Shown: in pieces, positions 44,961 through 54,020 of the stretch
How positions within the stretch are numbered: the first letter of the stretch is position 1
Layout: each line of letters opens with the position of its first letter
Origin: Algoriphagus alkaliphilus
GTDB lineage: Bacteria > Bacteroidota > Bacteroidia > Cytophagales > Cyclobacteriaceae
Direction of reading: 5' to 3'
NCBI RefSeq assembly: GCF_900103735.1
Contig: NZ_FMXE01000013.1
Span: forward strand, 55,825 to 119,824
Length of the DNA: 64,000 bases
Notes under the pieces: generated by a model
What the model saw: only the letters and a program-made list of their open reading frames with translations
Databases searched by the model: none
What the model was told of the DNA's origin: nothing
Translations under genes and position numbers: made by a program

Positions 44961-45377
44961 TTATACACTCACTTGTTTATTTCTTAATGTCCCCACAATC
45001 ATTATAAATCCAAGGATAAAGAAAGCTATGATTCCTATTAAAAATGGAGGGCTAAAATCGACAGTCGGTATTTTGAGATTATAAAAAGTTAAATCTGGGA
45101 GGGGAAGGTTAACAGAAGGGAGTTTGTCAAATAAGGAAGGGGATTCCCTTTCGGAAGGAATAAATAATATAGATCCTCCGAAAATCGAACTGATAAATCC
45201 AAGAATCAGCTTCCAACCTAAGGAGGAGATCACCGGTTGGTAAACTGCACTGGTTTTTTGGAGGGACTCGATTTTATTTAATACAGACAAGTGAAAATCT
45301 TCCCCGGGAGATTGGACGCCAGCATCGATAATTAGTTTTTTTATCGGATCTGATACGCCATGCGTTTCCTTTTTCAT
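44961..45377 (-). CDS. Membrane protein next to an ECF sigma factor, possible anti-sigma factor
   Basis: 138 residues with a short cytoplasmic N-terminal part (about 1-62) and two membrane segments (about 63-82 and 110-130). It overlaps the sigma-factor stop by four bases (ATGA), so the pair is coupled. The N-terminal part lacks the HxxxCxxC motif of zinc anti-sigma factors. Anti-sigma function is inferred from position and topology only. Confidence 0.65.
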   Translation of the reverse strand: MKKETHGVSDPIKKLIIDAGVQSPGEDFHLSVLNKIESLQKTSAVYQPVISSLGWKLILGFISSIFGGSILFIPSERESPSLFDKLPSVNLPLPDLTFYNLKIPTVDFSPPFLIGIIAFFILGFIMIVGTLRNKQVSV

Positions 45378-45949
45378 TTTGTTCCTATTAATTCACTGTT
45401 TGTTAATTTTTGTAACGCAACCCCCAAATGGTTTCTACCTCTGAATAGTTGGACTTTGATATTAGATTCTGAATTTCCTGTGATTGTTGAAATTTCCTTT
45501 ATCGATTGATCTTCCAAATAAAACAGTGTCAATACAACAGCCTCCGATGCACTGAGCATTTCTATTCCTTTTCTAACCAAAGCAGCACGCTCTTTCAACA
45601 GCATAATCTCCAAGCCGCCCATTAAATCCGCGGGTTCTTCCGGATTATTGACCAACTCTTCAACTAGAGTGAAATTACGCTTCACTTTTCGAAGTCGACT
45701 GAGGCATTCATTGTAGACTATTCGATACATCCATGTCGTAAACTTAGACTTACCCTCAAATCCAGACAGTGATTGATAAATTTTAACGAATGTGTCCTGA
45801 GCAGCCTCCTGAGCTTCTTCCGGATTTTTGAGCATGCGCACAGCAAGCGTGTAGACCAGGTTTTGGTGTTTTTGCACCAGCAAACCAAAGGCCTGCATAT
45901 CACCTTGTCGGATTAGCTTGATGTAATGATGGTCTTCCAGAAATCGCAT
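45374..45949 (-). CDS. ECF RNA polymerase sigma factor
   Basis: 191 residues. Sigma region 2 (about 20-90: HQNLVYTLAVRMLKNPEEAQEAAQDTFVKIYQ ... WMYRIVYNECLSRLRK) and region 4 (about 130-185: AVVLTLFYLEDQSIKEISTITGNSESNIKVQLFRGRNHL) are both complete. Typical of the large ECF set of Bacteroidota. Upstream (46060) a DUF6249-type membrane protein is divergent. Confidence 0.93.
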   Translation of the reverse strand: MRFLEDHHYIKLIRQGDMQAFGLLVQKHQNLVYTLAVRMLKNPEEAQEAAQDTFVKIYQSLSGFEGKSKFTTWMYRIVYNECLSRLRKVKRNFTLVEELVNNPEEPADLMGGLEIMLLKERAALVRKGIEMLSASEAVVLTLFYLEDQSIKEISTITGNSESNIKVQLFRGRNHLGVALQKLTNSELIGTK

Positions 45950-46059
45950 TCATCAATTAGATGGAGTTGGGATGAAAAAAGTTACAATTTATTTTTTATA
46001 ATTTTTTGTAACCTGACTAAGGCAACTTGCATCCAAAGGACAAACAAAACAAAAACTAC

Positions 46060-46395
46060 ATGCAAGAAGAAATCCTGATTCCGCTGATTATTTTCTCCAC
46101 TATTTTTGGAGTGGCTTATGTGTACCTGACCACACGCAATAAAGAGCGACTTGCGCTTATCGAAAGAGGAGCTGATGCAAGTCTGTTTAATTCCGGAAAA
46201 AAACGGGGATTAGGTTCCATCGTACTTAATCTTGCCCTGTTGGCAATTGGGATAGGAATAGGTGTGCTAGTTGGTGCCGGTTTGGAGCAAGGCGGAATGC
46301 ACGCTGATGTGTCGTATCCCGCCAGTATATTCATCTTTGGAGGATTGGGGCTTGTTGTCAGCTTTTTTGTTGACAGAAAGCTTGAAAAGGAATAA
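46060..46395 (+). CDS. DUF6249-type small membrane protein
   Basis: 111 residues from ATG 46060 (MQEEILIPLIIFSTIFG); the open frame begins at a TTG at 46027. Three hydrophobic segments (about 4-22, 50-72, 84-100). The NKERLALIERGADASLF motif after the first segment is the family signature. It usually neighbours ECF sigma factors in this phylum, as here, and may be part of its envelope-sensing module; that is inference. Confidence 0.8.
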   Translation: MQEEILIPLIIFSTIFGVAYVYLTTRNKERLALIERGADASLFNSGKKRGLGSIVLNLALLAIGIGIGVLVGAGLEQGGMHADVSYPASIFIFGGLGLVVSFFVDRKLEKE

Positions 46396-46551
46396 GTCGG
46401 CAAGAGGCTTGAAACAAATCATTATCCCGCGTTTCTTAATCTTTGAAATGCGGGATTTTCTATGATTTGAAGGATGGTGGGATTTTTGAATAGCGCTGCT
46501 CAGTTGTAGAAAAATTTCAATACAAGTTTCTTAAATCCACTGAATCGATTA

Positions 46552-46779
46552 TTATCCTTTTGCCAAGGTCAATTGAAATTCCAATGCCCCGCAAGGCTTG
46601 AATTCATCTTCTTCCAAGTCTTCGAAAATCTCTTCGTCAAACTCCATTTCAGTCTTTTCGATCGTTCCGTCGGGATGCACAATCAACTCGATTCCTGTAA
46701 AATCCGATGGATTGACCATCACCAGAACTTGATAGTCGTCAAAAATGCGCTTGAAATAATGAGCGATTGGTTTGGCCAT
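46552..46779 (-). CDS. Small acidic protein of unknown function
   Basis: 75 residues. Opens MAKPIAHYFKRIFDDYQVLV, then beta-hairpin-like sequence and an acidic stretch EEIFEDLEEDEF. No signal peptide or membrane segment. 22 bp downstream of the next gene at 46802, so probably in its operon. No recognised family. Confidence 0.65.
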   Translation of the reverse strand: MAKPIAHYFKRIFDDYQVLVMVNPSDFTGIELIVHPDGTIEKTEMEFDEEIFEDLEEDEFKPCGALEFQLTLAKG

Positions 46780-46801
46780 TTTTTCCTGCGAAGTTAAGAA
46801 A

Positions 46802-47344
46802 TCATTGAATAGTTGCGATTCTGGATGTGAGAATGATCACTTCACTAGGCGGTTTTTGACTACTTTTTATCCGGTCAAATACATAAAATGCCTGAGCTAA
46901 AAAGTCTTTTTCGTTTAAAGTTTTAACAGGTTTTATCCCAAAATTTTCCACTATGAACAATGGTCCATAAGGGCCAATAACATCGTACCCGTTTCGGTTA
47001 CGCTTCAATTTTACTTTAAAAACCTCACCATCAATAAACTCAAATCGGGCTGTTCCCCAAAAATAACTTCCTCTGCCTCTTGCTACCTGAAGTTTGGAGT
47101 CTTGATCAATAATTCTGGCATTTTTTATAATACCATTGTTGTTATTGAAGAAAATCCGGAAATGCCTTTCATTTTGGCGAAGATCAGCATATCGGAAACC
47201 CGGATCAACCTTAAGAGTCGCTCCTTCCACTCCCTCCGAAGTAAATCTTACTTCATGCATTGGGGTTTCCCAAACGGATTCCTGACCTTTTACTACCCCA
47301 AACGAGAAAATGATACTGAAAAAGAGGAGTGTTAGTTTTTTCAT
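46802..47344 (-). CDS. Secreted protein of unknown function
   Basis: 180 residues with a signal peptide (MKKLTLLFFSIIFSFGVVKGQ). The mature part is rich in Arg/Asn/Phe (RHFRIFFNNNNGIIKNARII, GRGSYFWGTARFEFIDGEVF) and looks beta-stranded. I recognise no family. It is divergent from the trp leader. Confidence 0.68.
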   Translation of the reverse strand: MKKLTLLFFSIIFSFGVVKGQESVWETPMHEVRFTSEGVEGATLKVDPGFRYADLRQNERHFRIFFNNNNGIIKNARIIDQDSKLQVARGRGSYFWGTARFEFIDGEVFKVKLKRNRNGYDVIGPYGPLFIVENFGIKPVKTLNEKDFLAQAFYVFDRIKSSQKPPSEVIILTSRIATIQ

Positions 47345-47477
47345 GGTTTGTTAGGATTATGTTCAATTTCTTGAACGGGTTGGGGAGTACTTGGTTTGAG
47401 TTTGATAGGAAGTACTTAGTTTAGGAATGAAACAGAGATGCTTTCAAAAGATTTTTTTGAAAAAAACGAAAACTTGC

Positions 47478-47507
47478 TTTGTCTTTTGTAATCCCTTTCT
47501 AAATTTG
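47478..47507 (+). promoter_or_regulatory. Promoter of the trp operon
   Basis: TTTG (47478-47481), 18 nt, TAAATTTG (47500-47507). Transcription would begin only a few bases before the leader-peptide ATG at 47518, so the leader mRNA has almost no 5' untranslated region. Confidence 0.75.
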
Positions 47508-47517
47508 TCCCATTCTT

Positions 47518-47595
47518 ATGAAAACAATCGCAAACAAATACTGGTGGTGGCATTCTACATCTTTCCAAAGGAAAGCTCAGAAAGCCGTTGCCTAA
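47518..47595 (+). CDS. trpL: trp operon leader peptide with three tandem Trp codons
   Basis: A 25-codon open frame, ATG 47518 to TAA 47595. It begins MKTIANKYWWWHSTSF; the three TGG codons (47542-47550) are consecutive. It has no meaning as a protein but perfect sense as a ribosome-stalling sensor, because the following RNA folds into attenuator hairpins directly ahead of trpE. Confidence 0.92.
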   Translation: MKTIANKYWWWHSTSFQRKAQKAVA

Positions 47596-47655
47596 AATTT
47601 GTGCAACAACAACATAGTAAAAGGCTTACTGGAATTTCCCGGTAAGCCTTTTTTT
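47549..47655 (+). promoter_or_regulatory. trp attenuator (mutually exclusive hairpins 1:2, 2:3, 3:4)
   Basis: Segment 1 GGCATTCT (47549-47556) pairs with segment 2 AGAAAGCC (47579-47586) with one mismatch. Segment 2 (CAGAAAGCC, 47578-47586) pairs instead with segment 3 GGCTTACTG (47623-47631). Segment 3 pairs with segment 4 (AAGGCTTACTGG with CCGGTAAGCCTT, 47639-47650) as a terminator followed by T7. Segment 1 begins at the third Trp codon, so a ribosome stalled there for lack of Trp-tRNA covers it, freeing 2:3 and allowing read-through into trpE. Confidence 0.9.
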
Positions 47656-47676
47656 GTATAAAAAAATCAACCCCGA

Positions 47677-49089
47677 ATGAGCCACGTTAAATTTCCAATT
47701 CTGACTACCTACCGTAAGCGCTTGGCGGATACGATCACCCCGGTCAGTATTTATTTACAGATCAGAGACCGTTTTGCCAATCCGATTTTGCTGGAAAGCT
47801 CCGACTATCATGGTCAGGAAAATAGCTATTCGTTTATCTGTTTTAATCCGCTTGCTACATTTAGCTTCAATGCTGGAAAGGTTCAGGAAAAACTTCCTAC
47901 GGGGAACATTTTGGAATACGAAGTAGGTGAGAAAAAGCGCTTGATGGATTGTCTGAGGACATTTGGAAATAAGTTTGATCCAACTCCGGACAAATTTAAG
48001 TTCAGTACCAACGGGCTTTTCGGCTACATCCAATATGATACTTTGGCCTATTTTGAAGATATTAAACTCCAAAATACTACGCCAAATGACACTCCGATGA
48101 TGCAGTATTCTATGTACCAAAACATCATCGTGGTCGATCATTATAAGAATGAATTGCACTTATTCGAGCATCGTGTAGCTGGGGCTGAGAACCCAGAATA
48201 CATGGATGAAATCGAAACTCTGCTGAATAACAAAAATATTCCGGCCTATTCGTTCAAGAAAATCGGTGAGGAAGTTTCCAACTACACAGATGAGCAATTC
48301 CTAAAAATTCTCAACCAAGGCCGAGAACACTGCTTTAGAGGAGATGTCTTTCAAATTGTGCTTTCCCGCAGGTTTACTACCGACTTCAAAGGAGATGAAT
48401 TCAATGTCTATCGCGCGCTGAGATCAGTAAATCCTTCACCTTATTTATTCTATTTTGACTACGGTTCCTTCAAGGTTTTTGGAAGCTCGCCTGAAGCACA
48501 GATTGTAGTCAAAAACCGAAAAGCAACCATTTTCCCGATTGCGGGGACCTTTCGAAGAACTGGGAATGATATAGAAGATGCCGAATTGGCCAAAAAACTC
48601 TTTGACGATCCCAAAGAGAACTCTGAGCATGTGATGTTGGTCGACTTGGCCAGAAATGACCTTTCACGTTCTTCAGACAGTGTCGAAGTGGATGTGTTCA
48701 AAGAAATTCAATACTACTCACACGTCATCCATTTGGTTTCCAAGGTGACAGGGCATCTGCCTGAGGGAGCTAATCCGCTTCAGCTTGTGGCGGACACCTT
48801 TCCTGCTGGAACCCTCAGTGGTGCCCCAAAATATCGCGCGATGGAACTGATCGATGAGTTGGAAAATACCAGCAGACAATTCTACGGAGGAGCGATCGGG
48901 TACCTCGGATTCAATGGAGATTTCAATCACGCCATTTTGATAAGATCTTTTGTTTCGGAAAACAATCAACTCAGGTTCCAAGCCGGGGCTGGAGTTGTAG
49001 CCAAGTCTTCGATTCCCTCCGAACTCCAGGAAGTAGCAAATAAGCTTGAGGCCTTGAGGGTGGCGTTGAGAGCGGCGGAGGGGATTTGA
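47677..49089 (+). CDS. trpE: Anthranilate synthase component I
   Basis: 470 residues, chorismate-binding enzyme. FRGDVFQIVLSRRF, PSPYLFYFDYG, GSSPEAQIVVKNRKATIFPIAGTFRRTG, MLVDLARNDLSR and AGTLSGAPKYRAME are diagnostic. Makes anthranilate with TrpG. First structural gene behind the attenuator, 22 bp after the terminator T-run. Confidence 0.97.
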   Translation: MSHVKFPILTTYRKRLADTITPVSIYLQIRDRFANPILLESSDYHGQENSYSFICFNPLATFSFNAGKVQEKLPTGNILEYEVGEKKRLMDCLRTFGNKFDPTPDKFKFSTNGLFGYIQYDTLAYFEDIKLQNTTPNDTPMMQYSMYQNIIVVDHYKNELHLFEHRVAGAENPEYMDEIETLLNNKNIPAYSFKKIGEEVSNYTDEQFLKILNQGREHCFRGDVFQIVLSRRFTTDFKGDEFNVYRALRSVNPSPYLFYFDYGSFKVFGSSPEAQIVVKNRKATIFPIAGTFRRTGNDIEDAELAKKLFDDPKENSEHVMLVDLARNDLSRSSDSVEVDVFKEIQYYSHVIHLVSKVTGHLPEGANPLQLVADTFPAGTLSGAPKYRAMELIDELENTSRQFYGGAIGYLGFNGDFNHAILIRSFVSENNQLRFQAGAGVVAKSSIPSELQEVANKLEALRVALRAAEGI

Positions 49090-49109
49090 TTGAAAGATTG
49101 GAAGATTGA

Positions 49110-49669
49110 AAAATTGAAAAATTGGAGACACAGAGGGATACCATTAAATCTAGCTCATGTTTCTTAAATCTAAATTTCTAAACATTAGTGTCTCTGTGAA
49201 CCCTTAGGTTTGAATTATTGAACTACAAAGAATTGAACAATTAAGAATTGAAATTTTATGGCAAAGTACGAGCGGTTTGAGGATTTGCCAGTTTGGCAGC
49301 ATGCGATAAGGATTGGAGTAAGGATCTACGGCCTTGTTGATTCTGAAAAACTGGCAAAAGATTACAGAGCCAAAGATCAATTGGTTGGCTCGGCAATTTC
49401 GATCTCAAATAATATAGCAGAGGGATTTGAATACAACAGAAACCGCCAATTCATTCGCTATTTGGAAATAGCCAAAGGATCTGCCGGAGAACTGAGAAGT
49501 CAACATTTTCTTTTGCTCTCGGCGGGAAAAATAGATGAAGAAATATACCAAGAAAACTATCTGGATTTAGTTGACTTTTCCAGTGAATTAAAGGGTTTTG
49601 TTAAGTACTTAAGTGAGTTTGAAGACAGAAAGAAGAAGGGTGATTAACTCTCTCCAATCTTTCAATTTT
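49110..49669. mobile_element. Candidate cassette: four-helix-bundle gene between 19-bp inverted repeats
   Basis: AAAATTGAAAAATTGGAGA (49110-49128) and TCTCCAATCTTTCAATTTT (49651-49669) are inverted repeats agreeing at 18 of 19 positions. They bracket one gene and break the otherwise compact trp operon between trpE and trpG. No transposase is encoded. Whether these are true element ends or part of the spacer-repeat family found elsewhere in the trp/his region cannot be decided here. Confidence 0.45.
49258..49647 (+). CDS. Four-helix-bundle protein (23S rRNA intervening-sequence family)
   Basis: 129 residues, begins MAKYERFEDLPVWQHAIRIG. The signature SAISISNNIAEGFEYNRNRQFIRYLEIAKGSAGELRSQ is the core of the S23/IVP family, small four-helix proteins first seen inside intervening sequences of 23S rRNA and later in many genomic contexts. 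Function unknown. It lies in the trp operon between trpE and trpG in the same direction, so it must be cotranscribed with them. Confidence 0.9.
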   Translation: MAKYERFEDLPVWQHAIRIGVRIYGLVDSEKLAKDYRAKDQLVGSAISISNNIAEGFEYNRNRQFIRYLEIAKGSAGELRSQHFLLLSAGKIDEEIYQENYLDLVDFSSELKGFVKYLSEFEDRKKKGD

Positions 49670-49698
49670 CAAATATTTCAATTTTACAATTCAACAAA

Positions 49699-50265
49699 AT
49701 GAAAATCCTCGTCCTAGATAATTACGACTCCTTTACTTACAACCTCGTGTACATCGTACGTCAGTTGGGATATGGAGCGCAGATGGATGTTTTCCGAAAT
49801 GACAAAATCAGTTTGGAGGATGTCGATAAATACGACAAAATCATCCTTTCCCCAGGACCAGGGATTCCTTCCGAAGCTGGAATCATGCCTGAATTATTAA
49901 AGAAATATGGTTCAACGAAGTCCATATTAGGAGTTTGCTTAGGTCATCAAGCCATTGGAGAAGCATTTGGCGGAAGCTTGATCAATCTCTCAGAAGTCCT
50001 TCATGGCGTTGCCTCTAAGGTCACCGTTCAAAAGGACTTGCTTTTCGACCAAATCCCCGATACATTTAGTATTGGAAGATATCATTCCTGGGTCATCGAC
50101 GAATCCACCCTTTCGCCTGATCTAGAAGTGATTGCCCGTACTCCTGATCAACAAATTATGGCTGTTCGTCATAAATGGTATAATGTTAGAGGCGTTCAGT
50201 TTCATCCCGAAAGTATTTTAACCGAAAATGGTGTACAAATCATGAAAAACTGGTTAGAATCCTGA
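49699..50265 (+). CDS. trpG: Anthranilate synthase glutaminase component
   Basis: 188 residues, class I glutamine amidotransferase. NYDSFTYNLVYIVRQLG, ILSPGPGIPSEAG, the Cys nucleophile in GVCLGHQAIGE, and VQFHPES (His-Glu of the triad) are present. Supplies ammonia to TrpE. Confidence 0.96.
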   Translation: MKILVLDNYDSFTYNLVYIVRQLGYGAQMDVFRNDKISLEDVDKYDKIILSPGPGIPSEAGIMPELLKKYGSTKSILGVCLGHQAIGEAFGGSLINLSEVLHGVASKVTVQKDLLFDQIPDTFSIGRYHSWVIDESTLSPDLEVIARTPDQQIMAVRHKWYNVRGVQFHPESILTENGVQIMKNWLES

Positions 50266-50301
50266 GTCTACTAGCCCCATTAATCACCCACTTCCCCAGA
50301 A

Positions 50302-51312
50302 ATGAAAGATATTCTAAATCAATTGATAGAGCACAAAACGCTTTCTCAAGATCAAGCCCGAGAGGTGTTGAAAAACCTGGCTACTGGATCCTATAATTCC
50401 AGTCAGATTGCGGCTTTTATGACTGTTTACCTGATGCGTAGCATCACGGTAGAGGAGTTGCGCGGCTTTCGCGAGGCCATGTTGGAGCTTTGTATTCCTG
50501 TAGAGATTGCAGAATATGACGCCATGGATCTCTGCGGCACCGGAGGAGACGGTAAAGACACCTTTAATATATCTACGCTGGCATCGTTTATCGTTGCAGG
50601 AGCCGGGCAAAATGTGGCAAAACACGGAAATACCGGAGTTTCCTCGATCTGTGGCTCTTCCAATTTGCTTTCCTATTTCGGCTATGAGTTTACCAATGAC
50701 ATCAGCGAAATCCGTCGATCCTTGGACGAAGCAGGACTTTGCTTCCTTCATGCACCACTTTTCCATCCGGCCATGAAAAATGTGGCTCCCATTCGGAAAG
50801 AATTGGGAGTAAAGACATTTTTCAATATGCTAGGCCCGATGGTAAATCCGAGCTTTCCCCAAAAACAATTAGTAGGTGTATTTAGTCTTGAACTTGCCCG
50901 CTTGTATGGATACCTCTATCAGGAAATGGAAGGGAGATTTTCCATTCTTCACGCCTTGGATGGCTACGATGAAATATCACTCACCGGTCCCTTTAAAATG
51001 ATTTCCAACCAAGGTGAAAAACTCCTAAATCCTGAAAATTTGGGCCTTTCCAAGATTACTGCTGAAAGCATTGCCGGAGGAGATACCGTTCAAGAATCGG
51101 CCAAAATCTTCGAACGAGTGCTGAAGGGTGAAGGTACCAAAAGTCAGAACGCTGTGGTGACTGCAAATGCCGCTGCTGCTTTGGTGACTGCCAAAGAAGG
51201 GTTGAACTTTCCCGATGCAGTAGCGCTTGCGGAAGAAGTTTTGCTTAGTGGGAAAGCCCTCCGCGTTTTCAACGGGTTGGTTAATCCTAAAACCACCATA
51301 TCAGTAGCTTAA
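50302..51312 (+). CDS. trpD: Anthranilate phosphoribosyltransferase
   Basis: 336 residues. LCGTGGDGKDTFNISTLAS binds PRPP and KHGNTGVSSICGSSNLL is the second signature. Transfers phosphoribose from PRPP (the product of prs, in this window) to anthranilate. 36 bp after trpG and 9 bp before trpC. Confidence 0.97.
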   Translation: MKDILNQLIEHKTLSQDQAREVLKNLATGSYNSSQIAAFMTVYLMRSITVEELRGFREAMLELCIPVEIAEYDAMDLCGTGGDGKDTFNISTLASFIVAGAGQNVAKHGNTGVSSICGSSNLLSYFGYEFTNDISEIRRSLDEAGLCFLHAPLFHPAMKNVAPIRKELGVKTFFNMLGPMVNPSFPQKQLVGVFSLELARLYGYLYQEMEGRFSILHALDGYDEISLTGPFKMISNQGEKLLNPENLGLSKITAESIAGGDTVQESAKIFERVLKGEGTKSQNAVVTANAAAALVTAKEGLNFPDAVALAEEVLLSGKALRVFNGLVNPKTTISVA

Positions 51313-51321
51313 TCATTAATT

Positions 51322-52140
51322 ATGAACATTCTAGAAAAAATCATCGCAGATAAATACCGGGAAGTAGCTGATAAAAGCAGTGTGCTTCCTATTAAATTAT
51401 TGGAGCAAAGCATCTATTTCGAAGGGAAAGTTGTCTCTATGAAAAAGTATGTGACCAATCCGGAGAAATCTGGGATAATCGCTGAATTCAAGCGAAAATC
51501 ACCATCAAAAGGTATGATCAACGGTTCAGCTTCCGTAGAGCAAGTCAGTATTGGTTACATGCAGGCAGGCGCATCTGCCTTGTCGATATTAACGGACAAA
51601 GAGTACTTTGGAGGATCTAATGAGGACCTAAAAGTGGTTCGCAAATACAATTTCTGCCCTATCCTACGGAAGGATTTTGTGGTGGATGAATACCAGATCA
51701 TCGAAGCAAAGTCCATCGGAGCAGATTGTATTTTGCTTATTGCCGCTGCTCTGGATCCAGGAAAATTGAAATCTCTTGCAGCTTTCGCAAAGAGCCTCGG
51801 ATTGGAGGTTCTTCTTGAAGTACATGATGGCGAAGAATTGGATAGATGTCTGAATGATCACGTCGATTTGGTAGGCATCAATAACAGGAACTTGAAGACC
51901 TTTGAGGTTTCTTTGGACACCTCTTTAAACTTGATCAATAAGATTCCTTCCAATTTTGTGAAAATTTCAGAAAGTGGAATTTCTGATCCGAATACGATAA
52001 TGGAGTTGAAAAAAGCTGGATTTGAAGGTTTTCTGATCGGTGAAAACTTCATAAAGTCAGCAAGGCCAGAACAGGCAGCTTACAATTTCATTAAAGAATA
52101 TCGAAAACTCTTGGCTGCGGCTGTGCTAAGCAAAGCATAA
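51322..52140 (+). CDS. trpC: Indole-3-glycerol phosphate synthase
   Basis: 272 residues, TIM barrel. IIAEFKRKSPSKGMINGSA carries the catalytic Lys, RKDFVVDEYQI and LVGINNRNLKTFEVSLDTS the later active-site residues. Overlaps trpF start (TAATG). Not fused to TrpF. Confidence 0.96.
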   Translation: MNILEKIIADKYREVADKSSVLPIKLLEQSIYFEGKVVSMKKYVTNPEKSGIIAEFKRKSPSKGMINGSASVEQVSIGYMQAGASALSILTDKEYFGGSNEDLKVVRKYNFCPILRKDFVVDEYQIIEAKSIGADCILLIAAALDPGKLKSLAAFAKSLGLEVLLEVHDGEELDRCLNDHVDLVGINNRNLKTFEVSLDTSLNLINKIPSNFVKISESGISDPNTIMELKKAGFEGFLIGENFIKSARPEQAAYNFIKEYRKLLAAAVLSKA

Positions 52141-52769
52141 TGGAAGTCAAGGTCTGTGGCATGCGTGAACCGGAGAATATCCGAAATCTGATTTCTGAGG
52201 TAAAGCCGGATTGGATGGGATTGATCTTTTATTCCAAATCCCCTCGTTTCGTTTCAGATGATTTGGCAGTGCAGATTTCTGAATTAAAAATGAATAAAGT
52301 TGGGGTTTTTGTCAATTCTGACCTAAAGACTATCCTTGAAAAAGTGGCTGGTTTTGGATTGAAAGCTATCCAATTGCATGGAAATGAAAGTCCTGAATTT
52401 GTTCAAAATCTTGCCGAAAAGTCAGACTGCGAAATTTGGAAAGTCATTTCTGTTAAGGATGAAATTGAATGGGAAAGTCTGAAAAGTTATCTTCCCTTTG
52501 TTAGCAAGTTTCTGTTTGATACAGCCACAGCAGTACATGGAGGTTCGGGAAAGCGATTTGATTGGAAAGTTTTGGAAACTTATCCCTTCGACAAAGGCTT
52601 TTTAATCAGTGGAGGTTTGGATGAAGAAAGCGCAGACGAAGTTTTAGCTTTACGACAGCAAATCCCCCAACTCCAGGGAGTAGACCTGAATTCCAAATTT
52701 GAGGTCGTTCCGGGATTAAAAAACATTGAAAATTTGGTACGATTCAAAAATCTACTGACTCAGTTATAG
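52140..52769 (+). CDS. trpF: Phosphoribosylanthranilate isomerase
   Basis: 209 residues. KVCGMREPENI with the active-site Cys, FVNSDLKTI, AIQLHGNESPEF, and ISGGLDEESADEV are as expected. Coupled to trpC by a one-base overlap. Confidence 0.96.
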   Translation: MEVKVCGMREPENIRNLISEVKPDWMGLIFYSKSPRFVSDDLAVQISELKMNKVGVFVNSDLKTILEKVAGFGLKAIQLHGNESPEFVQNLAEKSDCEIWKVISVKDEIEWESLKSYLPFVSKFLFDTATAVHGGSGKRFDWKVLETYPFDKGFLISGGLDEESADEVLALRQQIPQLQGVDLNSKFEVVPGLKNIENLVRFKNLLTQL

Positions 52770-52841
52770 TCATCAAATTTACTTCGGAGCTAGACTCTGA
52801 ACCCTATTAACCATTAACTAATAACATTTAACTGACACCAG

Positions 52842-54020
52842 ATGATACGTGTAGATGAAAAGGGCTTTTACGGAAAGTTTGGAGGGGCATATATTCCCGA
52901 GATGCTTCATCCCAATATTGAAGAACTGAGGGAAAATTGGGAATCGATCATAGCTACTCCGGAATATCAAGCCGAGTTTCAGATGCTTTTGAAAGACTTC
53001 GTAGGTCGTCCTACCCCATTGTATTTCGCTACCAGACTTTCTGAAGAATTCGGTGCTAAAATCTACCTCAAGCGGGAAGACCTCTGCCATACAGGTGCTC
53101 ACAAAGTCAATAATACCGTTGGTCAGATCATTTTGGCAAAAAAGCTGGGCAAAAAGCGAATCATCGCCGAAACCGGTGCCGGGCAGCATGGTGTGGCCAC
53201 GGCTACAGTTTGCGCCTTAATGGGAATGGAATGTACTGTCTACATGGGTTCGTTGGATATCGAACGGCAAAAGCCAAATGTAGAGCGGATGAGAATCCTT
53301 GGGGCGAAAGTGGTTCCGGCTACTTCCGGATCTCAGACGCTTAAGGACGCGACCAATGAAGCCATGCGTCAGTGGATCAACAATCCCGTGGATACGCATT
53401 ACATCATCGGATCGGTGGTAGGGCCCCATCCTTATCCGGAGATGGTTGCCAGATTTCAGTCTGTGATTTCTGAAGAAATCAAGTGGCAGTTGATGGAAAA
53501 AGAAGGACGGGAAAACCCGGATGCAGTCATCGCCTGCGTAGGCGGCGGATCCAATGCTGCGGGAGCTTTCTATCACTATTATAATACACCTGAAGTGCGA
53601 CTTATTGCTGTTGAGGCAGCAGGGCTGGGCGTATTTTCAGGAAAATCCGCTGCTACCACCGCATTGGGTACCCCCGGGATTTTGCATGGATCCAAGACCA
53701 TTCTGATGCAAACTGAAGACGGTCAGGTAGTCGAGCCACATTCCATTTCTGCAGGTTTGGATTATCCTGGCATCGGACCGGTACATGCACATTTATTCGA
53801 TGTGGGACGTGCCGAATTTGTCGCTGTGGAGGATGAGGATGCGATGAAAGCTGGAATTTTTCTCAGTAGAACTGAGGGAATCATTCCTGCCATAGAAACT
53901 GCCCACGCCATTCATGCCTTGAATATGATCGAATACCGAAAAGACGATGTGATTGTGATCAATCTGTCCGGAAGGGGAGATAAGGATCTGGAGACGTATA
54001 TTAAGTGGGGAGGATATTGA
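52842..54020 (+). CDS. trpB: Tryptophan synthase beta chain
   Basis: 392 residues, PLP enzyme. The cofactor lysine is Lys88 in [26 protein letters not shown] binds the PLP phosphate; [22 protein letters not shown] [14 protein letters not shown] is present. Makes tryptophan from serine and indole. Confidence 0.98.
   Translation: MIRVDEKGFYGKFGGAYIPEMLHPNIEELRENWESIIATPEYQAEFQMLLKDFVGRPTPLYFATRLSEEFGAKIYLKREDLCHTGAHKVNNTVGQIILAKKLGKKRIIAETGAGQHGVATATVCALMGMECTVYMGSLDIERQKPNVERMRILGAKVVPATSGSQTLKDATNEAMRQWINNPVDTHYIIGSVVGPHPYPEMVARFQSVISEEIKWQLMEKEGRENPDAVIACVGGGSNAAGAFYHYYNTPEVRLIAVEAAGLGVFSGKSAATTALGTPGILHGSKTILMQTEDGQVVEPHSISAGLDYPGIGPVHAHLFDVGRAEFVAVEDEDAMKAGIFLSRTEGIIPAIETAHAIHALNMIEYRKDDVIVINLSGRGDKDLETYIKWGGY

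Noticed and set aside
47427..47645. A 72-codon frame across the trp leader region.
   Set aside because: It runs through the promoter, leader peptide and terminator in another frame; the 25-codon Trp-rich frame explains the region.
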